A stretch of DNA of 64,000 nt from JAFLCL01 sp964502175. Lineage in GTDB: Bacteria; Myxococcota_A; Polyangia; Polyangiales; Sandaracinaceae. Each line of letters begins with the position of its first letter. The first letter of the stretch is position 1. The stretch is taken from assembly GCA_964502175.1 (NCBI GenBank), contig CAZCVE010000003.1, positions 186,001 to 250,000 of the forward strand, written 5' to 3'. Below are positions 17,410 to 27,060 of the stretch, in pieces. The notes under the pieces are model-generated. The model searched no databases. It saw only the letters and a program-made list of their open reading frames with translations, and was not told where the DNA came from. Position numbers and translations under genes: made by a program.

Positions 17410-17937
17410 TCATTCCGCGACGCCGACTTCGTGCGTGGTGAGCGGCACCTCGTCGGGGTTCGCGCGACGCCACTTGTCCTCGAGGCCGAGCTCTTCGAGC
17501 GGGTCGCCCGACCAGAGCTTGCCGCGCGCCATGTAGCTCCACATGCGGAGGTCGCCGAGGAAGGACCACAGCGGGTACTTGAAGGTCGCTGGACGGTTCT
17601 TCTCGATGCCGAAGTGGCCGGCCCATGCGCAGGCGTACGCGAAGACGACGCCCGCGGGAAACGTCACGGGCGCCACGGCGCCGGGCATCGCGACCATCGC
17701 GGCGATGTGCTTGAGCGACGGTCCATCCTGCTCGTTCTGCACGCCGTGCCAGAGCACGCCGGCGAAGCCCGCCATCGCGAGCGGGAAGCGCACGGGGTGC
17801 GCGACGGTGCTCGCTGCGACCCCGCTCATCCAGCCGCACGTGCCGAGGAAGTGCAGGCGCCGCGACGTCTGGTTGCGGTGCTCGGAGAGGTAGTAGGGCC
17901 AGAACTCTTCGAACGACTGAATGCGCTGCTCGGTCAC
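17410..17937 (-). CDS. Mpo1-like (DUF962) membrane protein
   Basis: 175 residues from a GTG start at 17937. The start TEQRIQSFEEFWPYYLSEHR and the following RRLHFLGT are the defining DUF962/Mpo1 pattern. Membrane segments follow near 40-60 and 95-115, then FKYPLWSFLGDLRMW. In yeast, Mpo1 is an Fe2+-dependent dioxygenase that breaks down 2-hydroxy fatty acids; His residues in SEH and RLHF are part of its conserved set. Bacterial members are presumed related in chemistry but are poorly studied. An ATG 13 codons upstream (17976) is an alternative start. Confidence 0.8.
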   Translation of the reverse strand: MTEQRIQSFEEFWPYYLSEHRNQTSRRLHFLGTCGWMSGVAASTVAHPVRFPLAMAGFAGVLWHGVQNEQDGPSLKHIAAMVAMPGAVAPVTFPAGVVFAYACAWAGHFGIEKNRPATFKYPLWSFLGDLRMWSYMARGKLWSGDPLEELGLEDKWRRANPDEVPLTTHEVGVAE

Positions 17938-18033
17938 GTCACACCTCGTGTGCGCCGAGGATAGAGCCACACCCATCACAAGTCGATCGACGCGGCGCGG
18001 GTCGCCGCTGCTGCTCGGTGATAGAGTCGCGCT

Positions 18034-18645
18034 ATGGCGCACGCGCTCGAACGAGACCAGGTGCGGGTATGGCTGGACACCGTTTTCCTCCCGCTCGACG
18101 AAGGGATCGCCGTGGAGCTCGACTGGCTCACGACACGCGACAGCCCCAGCTATCGCCACGCGGGAGGAACCCTCGAGCGCATCTGCACGACCCAGCAGTA
18201 CGTGGGCGCCCGCAATCGCCGCAACCTCGAGCAAGTGTGCCGCTGGTCGAGCGAGCTCAAGACCGCGTCGGAGGAGCATGACGCGGCCTGTGACGCGCTG
18301 CTCGCCGCGTGCGCGGAAGCTCAGGAGATGCTGCGTGCAGACCCTGCGATCGTCGCCATCGTCTCGGAGCGCCCCGACAGCGAGCGCGGCTACTTGATCG
18401 AATACCTGGTGAACGGTGCCGACGATCTCCCCTCTCACTACACGTTGCGTGAGGTGTGGGCTTCGCTCCAGCAGGCGTTGCGTGCAGCCGCCAGCGGGCC
18501 GGCGCACGCCGAGCGGTTGCGTGGAGTGCGCGCGCGGCTGGCGGACGTCCGCGTGCGCGCGGAACGATTGCGCTCGGTCGTCGATGGGCTGTTCGACTCA
18601 CTCGCGGATGAATACAAGCTGCCCCCCGTCGCACGAGCGAGCTGA
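18034..18645 (+). CDS. Helical protein of unknown function, partner of PIN gene
   Basis: 203 residues, almost entirely predicted helix, with no signal or membrane segment. Notable stretches are RNRRNLEQVCRWSSELKTAS, CDALLAACAEAQEMLRADPA and a C-terminal coiled-coil-like HAERLRGVRARLADVRVRAE. I recognise no family. It ends 3 bases before the GTG of the PIN-domain gene, so they form an operon. It sits where an antitoxin would be expected but is two to three times the usual antitoxin length. Either a new antitoxin type or an unrelated cargo gene is possible. Confidence 0.65.
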   Translation: MAHALERDQVRVWLDTVFLPLDEGIAVELDWLTTRDSPSYRHAGGTLERICTTQQYVGARNRRNLEQVCRWSSELKTASEEHDAACDALLAACAEAQEMLRADPAIVAIVSERPDSERGYLIEYLVNGADDLPSHYTLREVWASLQQALRAAASGPAHAERLRGVRARLADVRVRAERLRSVVDGLFDSLADEYKLPPVARAS

Positions 18646-18648
18646 TCC

Positions 18649-19071
18649 GTGCTGCACCGTTGGGTCCCGTTCTCGACGGCGTGCGACGACGACGTGGTGC
18701 TCGACACCTGCGTGCTCATCAACGCCTGGACTGCGGAGGAGGACCTCGTCGTCAAGGTTCGTCGGAGGTTCCGCTGGGCCGCGGCCACGACCCTGTTCGA
18801 GTTCCTCCGACGCGACGATGGGCAGCTCCTGCCTCAGAGCGAGGTCGAACGCCGCAAGGCATGGCTCGAAGAGCACAACGTCAGGCCACTCGCATGGACT
18901 GAGTCGGCATCCGACTGGTTGGCGACGCTGGCAGGCTCCAGGTCGCAGGTCGGCTACCAGGACGCGCACGTGGCCGCGGCCTGTGTCGGTCGTGACTTCG
19001 CTCTGCTCACCCGCAACGTGCGTGACTTCGAGGAGCTGCCGCGTCTAAGGCTCGTCGACCCGCCCAGGTGA
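18649..19071 (+). CDS. PIN-domain protein (VapC-like candidate RNase)
   Basis: 140 residues. The four acidic PIN residues can be placed: D19 in VVLDTCVLINAW, E51 in TTLFEFLRR, D105 in GYQDAHVAAAC and D126 in LLTRNVRDFEEL. PIN proteins are Mg/Mn-dependent RNases, and VapC toxins are the most common type. An extra 14 residues precede the first strand. GTG start, 3 bases after the upstream gene. The last 27 bases overlap the convergent methyltransferase gene. All catalytic residues are present, so activity is expected. Confidence 0.8.
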   Translation: MLHRWVPFSTACDDDVVLDTCVLINAWTAEEDLVVKVRRRFRWAAATTLFEFLRRDDGQLLPQSEVERRKAWLEEHNVRPLAWTESASDWLATLAGSRSQVGYQDAHVAAACVGRDFALLTRNVRDFEELPRLRLVDPPR

Positions 19072-19770
19072 TCGCGCGGCGAGGTCGGCGATCGAGAGAG
19101 AGCGCGCTTTCTTCGCGCGCTTGCCGCCCAGCTCCACGCCGATCGCGTCGAGGCCCATCTCGTTGGCGACGGCGAGCACGGTGCCGTGACCGCAGAACGG
19201 GTCGAGCACGGTGCGCGTCGGCGTCCACGCGATCACCGCCTCGCACGCGGCGCGGCACGCGTGCACCCCCATGCCGCGTGTCCATGTCGTCTCGCCCGCG
19301 CTCGGCAACACGTCAGCACCGGGCCTGGCGAGATCGATGCGCGCGCGCTTCGAGAAGCCGATCAGGTGCGAGTACGCGGCGCGCGCATGCGTGACGGTGC
19401 CCGCGGGCGCGCGCAGCACGATGCGGTGGAACACCGTGGTGAGACCCGCCTCACGCGCGGCGCGCGACACGAGCGCGCCCTTGTCGGTCCACCCCGCGCT
19501 CACGTGCTTCACGTCCGACTGAAAGAAGATCGCGAGCGCATCGTCAGCGACCGACTCGCAGCAGAGGCGCGCGGCGTCCACGAACCACCGCTCCCAGCCG
19601 TCGTCTCCCAGCGTGGGCAGCTCCGAGATGTCGGGGAGCGACGTGATGATCGAGGTGCCGGCGATGACGCCGCCGCCATTCGCGCGCTGCTCGTGGAGGT
19701 ACGCGAGCCCATCGCCGTGATGAACGACCCTGTTCGGCGCTGACGGCTCGTGCTCGTTCACGTGCGACAC
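19045..19770 (-). CDS. Orphan SAM-dependent methyltransferase (DNA/RNA N-methylase-like)
   Basis: 241 residues. The order is typical of beta-class-like enzymes: an early VVHHGDGLAYL, then IITSLPDISELP (position of the catalytic D/N/S-PP-Y/W motif, here SLPD), AIFFQSDVKH, and late in the chain VLDPFCGHGTVLAVANEMG with IGVEL, the SAM-binding motif. SLPD instead of DPPY argues against a standard adenine DNA methylase; an RNA or N4-cytosine target is possible. No restriction nuclease gene is adjacent, so it is an orphan. It overlaps the PIN gene tail to tail by 27 bases. Confidence 0.65.
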   Translation of the reverse strand: MSHVNEHEPSAPNRVVHHGDGLAYLHEQRANGGGVIAGTSIITSLPDISELPTLGDDGWERWFVDAARLCCESVADDALAIFFQSDVKHVSAGWTDKGALVSRAAREAGLTTVFHRIVLRAPAGTVTHARAAYSHLIGFSKRARIDLARPGADVLPSAGETTWTRGMGVHACRAACEAVIAWTPTRTVLDPFCGHGTVLAVANEMGLDAIGVELGGKRAKKARSLSIADLAARSPGRVDEP

Positions 19771-19787
19771 GGCCGCATCGTGACGGA

Positions 19788-19808
19788 TCGCGAAGCGTCC
19801 GGCAGGCC
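19788..19808 (+). repeat. Dispersed repeat, copy A
   Basis: Twenty-one bases identical to 20107-20127. The core is CGAAGCGTCCGGCAGG. It lies 18 bases upstream of the methyltransferase start, so it may fall in its promoter. Confidence 0.7.
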
Positions 19809-19836
19809 GAAGGGGGCTGCACGAAGCGCTGCGCGA

Positions 19837-20060
19837 TCAGCGCGAAAGCACGAGGAGTCGACCCCGAAGCACAGGGCTAGCGACGGCGTCGGCCACTTCA
19901 GCAACACGCGCACGGCTGGTCGCGTCCGTGGCCAATGCGCGCGCAGCCTCGAGCCGCGTCGTGTCGTCGGTCAGCGGCGACCCGAGCACCGCGAGGAGCG
20001 CATCGCGCGTCTTCGCGTCGCGGGCCTCGACGGTCCTGTACGCACTCGGACACGTGGCCG
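19837..20060 (-). pseudogene. Possible remnant of a helical-repeat gene
   Basis: The frame ending at 19837 encodes ARDAKTRDALLAVLGSPL, then TTRLEAARALATDAT and VAEVADAVASPVLRGRLLVL. This has HEAT-like helix composition and the codon bias of real genes here. Upstream the same frame runs into the dispersed repeat at 20107-20135 and loses coding character. No credible start is seen. It reads as the C-terminal end of a lost gene rather than a functional one. Confidence 0.3.
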
Positions 20061-20106
20061 ACTCGAGTCGAGCGAGCACATGGCCGTGCGGTCTCGTGCG
20101 ACACCT

Positions 20107-20135
20107 TCGCGAAGCGTCCGGCAGGCCCGAGGGGA
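20107..20135 (+). repeat. Dispersed repeat, copy B
   Basis: The 26 bases at 20110-20135 are identical to the reverse complement of 40346-40371, which lies 20 kb away; the first 21 bases (20107-20127) match copy A. It sits in a non-coding stretch between the methyltransferase and the tandem array. Confidence 0.75.
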
Positions 20136-20243
20136 CCCACACGACGCGCTTCGCAAACCGTTCATCACCAGCAGACCGCAGGGGAGCCGCTCGGAGCTCG
20201 TCGAGCATCCACGCGTCCGGATCCGAGCGCGAGGAGCGCCGTG

Positions 20244-20534
20244 AAGGGTCGAGACGTCAGAAAGTCCGACGGTGCGACCTCGCCGAAGGGTGGACCCTCG
20301 CGCGACCCCCGGCGCTTCGACTTCTGGAAGGGTCCACCCTTGCCGAAGTCCGAGGATCCGAGTCTCGGAAGGGTGGACCCTCGGCGAAGTCCGGCGATCT
20401 CACTCTCTGAAGCGTCGAGCCTCGGAGCCAGTCCAGGATCTCACGTCCGCAAGCGTTGACCCTCCGCCCACGTCCGACTGTCCAACTCCTGGAAGGGGCG
20501 ACCCCTCGCCGACCCGACCCCGTACCGCGCTCGG
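20244..20534. repeat. Degenerate tandem array, seven units of 41-42 bp
   Basis: Units begin at 20244, 20286, 20328, 20369, 20410, 20451 and 20493, each opening with AAGGGT or a close variant. The best units (2-4) contain the near-palindrome AAGGGTGGACCCTC or AAGGGTCCACCCTT, then GAAGTCCG about ten bases later. Flanking units diverge. The period is not a clean multiple of three and no frame gives a plausible protein. This could be protein-binding DNA, a structured RNA, or a decayed minisatellite. No gene overlaps it. Confidence 0.75.
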
Positions 20535-20539
20535 AGCCT

Positions 20540-20569
20540 TCAGCTATCGTGGCCGACCATGCCGGGTTC
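20540..20569 (+). repeat. 30-bp copy of the aroC start region
   Basis: Identical over 30 bases to 21577-21606, including the ATG (20559-20561) and the next eight bases. After this copy the reading frame closes within a few codons (MPGSARQLL then TGA). A short inverted repeat, GTTGCTC-T-GAGCAAC, follows at 20579-20593. Confidence 0.85.
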
Positions 20570-20642
20570 AGCCCGTCAGTTGCTCTGAGCAACCGTTCGC
20601 GGGAAGTCGCAGGAGGCGCTCGCCGTCAGCGCGCGAGGTCCC

Positions 20643-21374
20643 TCAGCGCTCCGCGAACGCGAGCGTGCCCTCCACGAGAACCGCGACCTCCGCGCCGCTG
20701 ATCACCGCGCGGGCAAACACGCGCGCGGCGTACTCCCCGCTCAGCGGACCTTCGGCGAACAACGCCAGCCGACGGCTCTCGCAGCCCCACAGCCACACGG
20801 CCTCAGCGGAGGCAGCGACTGACTCGCCGCCGCCGAGAGGCGTGAGGAGCGCATCGAAGCGCTCTCCGCAGACGAGCTCGATCTCGACCCACGCGATCGC
20901 TCCGTCGGGTGCCGCAGCGACGGTCTCGTCGGGCACGAGCGCGTGGACGGCGCGAGCGTCTGGGAGCACCCAGCTTCGCTCGGAGTCGCCCGCCCGCGCG
21001 GTCACCTCGATGTGTTCGCTCTCGCCGTCTGGGAGCGGCACCCAAGACGACGAACCGCCCTCGCAACGCTGCGGCACGCGTCCGAGGATCCCGTCGTGCT
21101 CGGCTTCGCACACCACGGGCGTGACCTCGATCGGAACGCCGTCGACGAGGACCTCCCACGGCGTGCTCGTGCAGCGGACGGGCCGCTCGAGGAGGAGCGA
21201 GCGCTCCGTGCCCACGCACACGATCTGAGGTTCGGCCAAGCGAACCTGGATCAGTCGTGACGCGTCGTCGGCCGTCCACACGGTCTCGATCTCGACGTGC
21301 TCGAGGTCGGGCACTTCGGGCCCTGGCGAGCCGCAGCCGACGAGCCCGATGAGCAGAGCGAGCGACGAGCGCAT
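20643..21374 (-). CDS. Lipoprotein of unknown function
   Basis: 243 residues from the ATG at 21374, which is preceded by AAAGGAAC. Signal peptide and lipobox: MRSSLALLIGLVGCGS. The mature part has six Cys and beta-rich segments (HVEIETVWTADDASRLIQVR, VEIELVCGERFDALL, AVWLWGCESRRLALFAEG). No family is recognised. The longer upstream reading is Arg-rich and lacks a signal. The gene lies between the two copies of the 30-bp aroC leader sequence, pointing away from aroC. Confidence 0.75.
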   Translation of the reverse strand: MRSSLALLIGLVGCGSPGPEVPDLEHVEIETVWTADDASRLIQVRLAEPQIVCVGTERSLLLERPVRCTSTPWEVLVDGVPIEVTPVVCEAEHDGILGRVPQRCEGGSSSWVPLPDGESEHIEVTARAGDSERSWVLPDARAVHALVPDETVAAAPDGAIAWVEIELVCGERFDALLTPLGGGESVAASAEAVWLWGCESRRLALFAEGPLSGEYAARVFARAVISGAEVAVLVEGTLAFAER

Positions 21375-21576
21375 GCGTTCCTTTCGGCCGAGGTCGTGTC
21401 GCTCGGCGGCCTGAATCAGCACGCGACGTGCCGTGACGAACGCGGCGCGAATGGACCGGTAACGCGGGTCGGTCGGGAGGTGTGTGCTCGCCCCGCCCGC
21501 GACGTGTGAAGGAACCGCACGCGGGCGCGCGAGCCAAGCTCGCACGTCGGGCCTGCGGCGGGCCGCGGCGCGTCCA

Positions 21577-21606
21577 TCAGCTATCGTGGCCGACCATGCC
21601 GGGTTC
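21577..21606 (+). repeat. 30-bp repeat spanning the aroC start codon
   Basis: Second copy of the 30-base sequence at 20540-20569. Here the ATG at 21596 is the true start of chorismate synthase. The bases upstream of the ATG presumably carry the 5' leader or promoter. Confidence 0.85.
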
Positions 21607-22717
21607 GAGCTTCGGTCAGGCGTTCCGCGTCACCACCGCCGGCGAGTCGCACGGGCCGGGCAACGTCGTGATCGTCGACGGCTGCCCCGCCGGGCTCGCG
21701 CTCTCGGTCGACGACCTCCTCCCCGACCTCGCGCGACGTCGCACCGCGCAGTCCTCGATCGTCTCGCAGCGCAAGGAAGGCGACGTCCCCGAGATCCTCT
21801 CCGGCGTGCACGAAGGACGCACCACGGGCACGGCGATCGCCATCCTCGTGCGCAACGAAGACGCGCGCAGCAAGGACTACGAGGCGTTCGCGACGGCGTA
21901 TCGGCCCGGCCACGCGGACTACACGTACGACGCGAAGCACGGGCATCGTGATCCGCGCGGCGGCGGACGCGCGAGCGCGCGAGAGACCGTCGCGCGCGTG
22001 TGCGCAGGCGCGGTCGCCAAGAAGCTGATGCACGCGCTCTACGCGACCGATGTGTTCGCGTACGTCGTGCAGGTCGGTGACGTGCGCGCGTCGATCGCGC
22101 GCCCCGAGCACGTCACGCGTCACAGCATCGACACCCTGGACGACGGCACGCCCAACGACGTGCGCTGCCCCGATCACGAGGCGTCGCGCGCGATGCGCGA
22201 GCTCATCGAGACCGTGCGCAAGGATCGCGACTCGATCGGCGGCATCGCGGAGATCGTCGCCACGAACGTGCCGCGCGGCCTCGGCGAGCCCGTGTTCGAC
22301 AAGCTGCGCGCCGACCTCGCCAAGGCCTTGTTCTCGCTGCCCGCGGTGATGGGCGTGGAGGTCGGGAGCGGCTTCTCCTGCGCGACGATGCGCGGGAGCC
22401 AGCACAACGATCTCTTCACCAAGGTCGCCGATGCGCCCGGTGATGCGCCCGTGCTCGTCACGCAGTCGAACCACCACGGCGGCATGCTCGGAGGGATCTC
22501 GAGCGGCATGCCCATCGTGATGCGCGCCGCGGTGAAGCCCACGTCGAGCATCCCGCGCGAGCAGCCGACGGTGGATCGCAGCGGCATCGACACGAGCCTC
22601 ACCGTCACCGGCCGACACGATCCGTGTCTCCTCCCGCGCTTCGCGCCCATGGCCGAGGCGATGGTCGCCATCACGCTGGCCGATCACGCGCTGCGTCTGC
22701 GTCTCGCGAGGATGTGA
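21596..22717 (+). CDS. aroC: Chorismate synthase
   Basis: 373 residues, the usual length. The enzyme converts 5-enolpyruvylshikimate-3-phosphate to chorismate with reduced FMN, the last step of the shikimate pathway, in the cytosol. Signature motifs are FRVTTAGESHGPG at about 8-20, VSQRKEGDVPEILSGVHEGR, YDAKHGHRDPRGGGRASARE, and SNHHGGMLGGISSG-type and RHDPCLLPRFAPMAEAM blocks. The start at 21596 gives the normal N-terminus; 38 further codons upstream are Arg-rich noise. The stop is directly followed by the GTG of the SGNH-like lipoprotein gene, so the two are co-transcribed. Confidence 0.97.
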   Translation: MPGSSFGQAFRVTTAGESHGPGNVVIVDGCPAGLALSVDDLLPDLARRRTAQSSIVSQRKEGDVPEILSGVHEGRTTGTAIAILVRNEDARSKDYEAFATAYRPGHADYTYDAKHGHRDPRGGGRASARETVARVCAGAVAKKLMHALYATDVFAYVVQVGDVRASIARPEHVTRHSIDTLDDGTPNDVRCPDHEASRAMRELIETVRKDRDSIGGIAEIVATNVPRGLGEPVFDKLRADLAKALFSLPAVMGVEVGSGFSCATMRGSQHNDLFTKVADAPGDAPVLVTQSNHHGGMLGGISSGMPIVMRAAVKPTSSIPREQPTVDRSGIDTSLTVTGRHDPCLLPRFAPMAEAMVAITLADHALRLRLARM

Positions 22718-24013
22718 GTGGCGGCGGGTCGTGGTGTGCGCGTGCTCGGTGTGCTAGTCGTCGCCCTCGCGGCGTCGTGCGCGCCCGAGCCACGAGACCC
22801 CGAGCACGCGCTCGAAGACGCGATCGATCTCTCGCGCGACGACCTCGCTTCGTTTCGTGGCGACGAGCCCGAGCTCCACCGGACGTCGATCGAAGATCCC
22901 TCGGGCCACGCGCTCGACCACGCGCGCGAGTCCTTGGAGCGCGCTGCGCGGCGCGAAGGTGTCGCGCACGTCGTGGTGTATGGCGGCTCGCACACGGCGG
23001 CCGACCTCTACACGGGCGTCTTGCGTCGCTCGCTCCAGAGCAGCTTCGGTGATCTCGGCCACGGCTGGGTCACGCCCGTGCCGCCGTTCGAGAACTACTG
23101 GCAGGCGGGCGTGCGCATCGCCACGAGCGAGGGCTTCGCGGCGGTGGAGCCGTCGCCCAAGCGCATGGAGCTCGACACGTATGGCCTCGCCGGCATCGCC
23201 TTCGACGCGACGGGTCCCGCGCTCGCCGAGCTCGAGACGGACGGCTCGCGCGCCTCGCGCATCGAGGTCTTCCACCTCGCGCAGCCGGGTGGCGGAACGC
23301 TCCGTATCCACGTGGACGGCGTGCCGTTCGACGTGAGCACCGCAGCCGACGAGGCGCGCGCGGCGGTCGTGACCGTCGCCACGGTCGATGGCTCGCACCA
23401 CGTCGCGATCGAGGCGCTCGGCGATGGCCCCGTGCGCCTCTACGGCGTCGCGCTCGGACGCGAAGGCAGCGGCGTCGTCGTCGATCAGCTCGGCCTCGCG
23501 GGCGCGAAGGCGCGACATCAGCTGCTGTGGTCCGAGCCGATCTGGGCGCCGCTCCTCGCCGCGCGCGCGCCCGATCTCGTGATCGTCTCCTACGGCAACA
23601 ACGAGACGGACGATCATCACCTCACGGACGCCGAGCACGTGGCGCACTTCGACAGCATGCTCGCGCGCCTCCGCCGAGAGACGCCGAGCGCGTCGTGCCT
23701 CGTGCTGAGCCCCGCCGATCGCTTGCTCCCTGACGCGAGCGGTCAGCTCGTGACGCCGCCCTTGCTCGAGCTGCTCCGCCGAGAGCAGCGCACGATCGCG
23801 TTCGCGCGAGGCTGCGCGTACTTCGACGTGATGGGCTGGCAAGGCGGACCGGGCTCGATGGCGCGCCTCCGCGAGACGCACCCGCCGCTCGCGCGCGAGG
23901 ATCAGATCCACTTCACCGAGCTCGGCTACCGAAGGCTCGGCGTGGCGCTCACCGACGCGCTCCTCGACGCGCTCACGCGCCCTGCAGACGACACGACGGC
24001 GGCCTCTCCGTGA
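22718..24013 (+). CDS. SGNH/GDSL-hydrolase-like lipoprotein
   Basis: 431 residues with a GTG start immediately after the aroC stop. Signal peptide and lipobox: VLVVALAASC. SGNH blocks in order: the catalytic Ser in VVVYGGSHTAADL (about 86-98), a Gly/Asn block IVSYGNNETDDHH, and D-x-x-H in REDQIHFTELGYRR, which supplies the catalytic Asp and His. The inserted middle domain, with HIDGVPFDV-like beta segments, resembles a carbohydrate-binding module. It is probably a surface esterase or deacetylase acting on a polysaccharide; the substrate is unknown. It overlaps the next gene by 4 bases. Confidence 0.8.
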   Translation: MAAGRGVRVLGVLVVALAASCAPEPRDPEHALEDAIDLSRDDLASFRGDEPELHRTSIEDPSGHALDHARESLERAARREGVAHVVVYGGSHTAADLYTGVLRRSLQSSFGDLGHGWVTPVPPFENYWQAGVRIATSEGFAAVEPSPKRMELDTYGLAGIAFDATGPALAELETDGSRASRIEVFHLAQPGGGTLRIHVDGVPFDVSTAADEARAAVVTVATVDGSHHVAIEALGDGPVRLYGVALGREGSGVVVDQLGLAGAKARHQLLWSEPIWAPLLAARAPDLVIVSYGNNETDDHHLTDAEHVAHFDSMLARLRRETPSASCLVLSPADRLLPDASGQLVTPPLLELLRREQRTIAFARGCAYFDVMGWQGGPGSMARLRETHPPLAREDQIHFTELGYRRLGVALTDALLDALTRPADDTTAASP

Positions 24014-25035
24014 GCGAGCTCGCCGCGATGGGTGTCTTCGCGGCCTTCGTCGCGCTCGCGAGCGTCACGACCGTGCTCTCGACGCGCGCGCACAGCGAAG
24101 CGCGCCGCGGATCGCTCCGGCGGTGGTGCCGCGAGAAGCACGGTCGCTTCACCGAAGGCAGCCCCGGCTGGCTCGACAGCTCGGGGACCAGGGCCACCGT
24201 ACGGCTCGAAGGCATCCCCGTTCGCGTCGATGTGCAGCCGCTCGACGGCCGTCACGTGGTGCGCGCGCGGGCGCGCTTCGCCATGGGATGTGGTCCGCGC
24301 GGGAGAGGCGAGCCGCCCATGCTCGACGCCGCGATGTTCGATCCCGTCTTCGGCACGACCGAGGACACCCGCGTGCTCTTGCGCATGGTGTCTCGCTACG
24401 AGTGGTCCGAGGGCGCGGCGGAGTGGCGCGCGCACGTGCTCGCGGAGCTCGCGCGGCTCGAGACCGCGATGCTCTCCGCGCCCGGTCTCACCACGCCCGT
24501 GCTGTCGAGCGACGGCGAGCACGTGGAGATGACGCACGCGCTCGCGCCGCGATCGAACGACGTCGCGGAGCTCGCCGAGCCGCTCGCGCTCGCCGTCGCG
24601 CGCCTCGCGCGGTTTGGTCTGTCGCGCGCGAGTGTGTTCGGCGACCTGCTCGGGACGAGCGTCGTCCTCGTCGAGCGCGGTGACGAGCGCGTGGAGCCGT
24701 GCGCACGCCTCGGCCGGGTCGAGCTCGCGTTCTCGCTCGCGAGCGACACGAAGTTCCGGCTCGTCACGCGCGCCACGGTTCCGACGCGCACGAGCTTCAC
24801 GTACGCGGGCAGCCACGGCGTGCTCGGGCTCGACCCGCCGCTGCCGCCGAGCCTCGCGTCGCTGCCCGCGCTCGGTCTGCTCGAGGGCATCGGCGCGTGT
24901 CAGGTCACGCTGACGCCGGGCGAGTCCGCGTGCCTCGTGTGGGTCGACGAGCAGGACGAAGACGTGCTCCGCGCAGGCGCCGCGTTCCTCGAGGCGCTCG
25001 TCGCGCCGGGCCCGTCGACGGGGGCGTTCCGCTGA
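24010..25035 (+). CDS. Membrane-anchored protein of unknown function
   Basis: 341 residues. The GTG start overlaps the upstream stop (GTGA). One N-terminal membrane segment (AMGVFAAFVALASVTTVLS) is followed by a basic patch and a soluble region with VRLEGIPVRVDVQPLDG, RVELAFSLASDTKFRLVTRA and CQVTLTPGESACLVWVDEQD. No family is recognised. The tight coupling with the SGNH-like lipoprotein suggests a joint envelope function. The last 20 residues are low complexity. Confidence 0.7.
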   Translation: MSELAAMGVFAAFVALASVTTVLSTRAHSEARRGSLRRWCREKHGRFTEGSPGWLDSSGTRATVRLEGIPVRVDVQPLDGRHVVRARARFAMGCGPRGRGEPPMLDAAMFDPVFGTTEDTRVLLRMVSRYEWSEGAAEWRAHVLAELARLETAMLSAPGLTTPVLSSDGEHVEMTHALAPRSNDVAELAEPLALAVARLARFGLSRASVFGDLLGTSVVLVERGDERVEPCARLGRVELAFSLASDTKFRLVTRATVPTRTSFTYAGSHGVLGLDPPLPPSLASLPALGLLEGIGACQVTLTPGESACLVWVDEQDEDVLRAGAAFLEALVAPGPSTGAFR

Positions 25036-25123
25036 CGAACCGCCGTGTTGCGCGGGACCTCACGGATCGGAGCGCTCGATCCGCTTGACGCGATGCGTTG
25101 ACCCCCACACCCTCCCGAACTGA

Positions 25124-25145
25124 AGCGCGATTCATTTTTCGCGCT
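25124..25145. promoter_or_regulatory. Inverted repeat upstream of acyl-CoA dehydrogenase
   Basis: Arms AGCGCGA and TCGCGCT flank an AT-rich loop of eight bases (TTCATTTT), unusual in this GC-rich sequence. It lies 74 bases before the dehydrogenase ATG. A TTGACC hexamer occurs 22 bases upstream of its left arm. It could be an operator for a fatty-acid-responsive repressor, or a weak terminator for the preceding gene. Confidence 0.35.
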
Positions 25146-25218
25146 CCGTGCTCGAGCCCCGACTCCTGCGGGCGCGAACGGCAACGACGCGCACCCCGAT
25201 CTTCGAAGAGGTTCCCCG

Positions 25219-27060
<1,842 letters not shown>

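Noticed and set aside
20244..20534. CRISPR array
   Set aside because: Units are contiguous with no unique spacers, units vary in sequence, and no cas genes are present.
21482..21595. Upstream start for aroC
   Set aside because: The extra 38 residues are Arg/Pro-rich and unlike the conserved chorismate synthase start; the ATG at 21596 gives the usual N-terminus.
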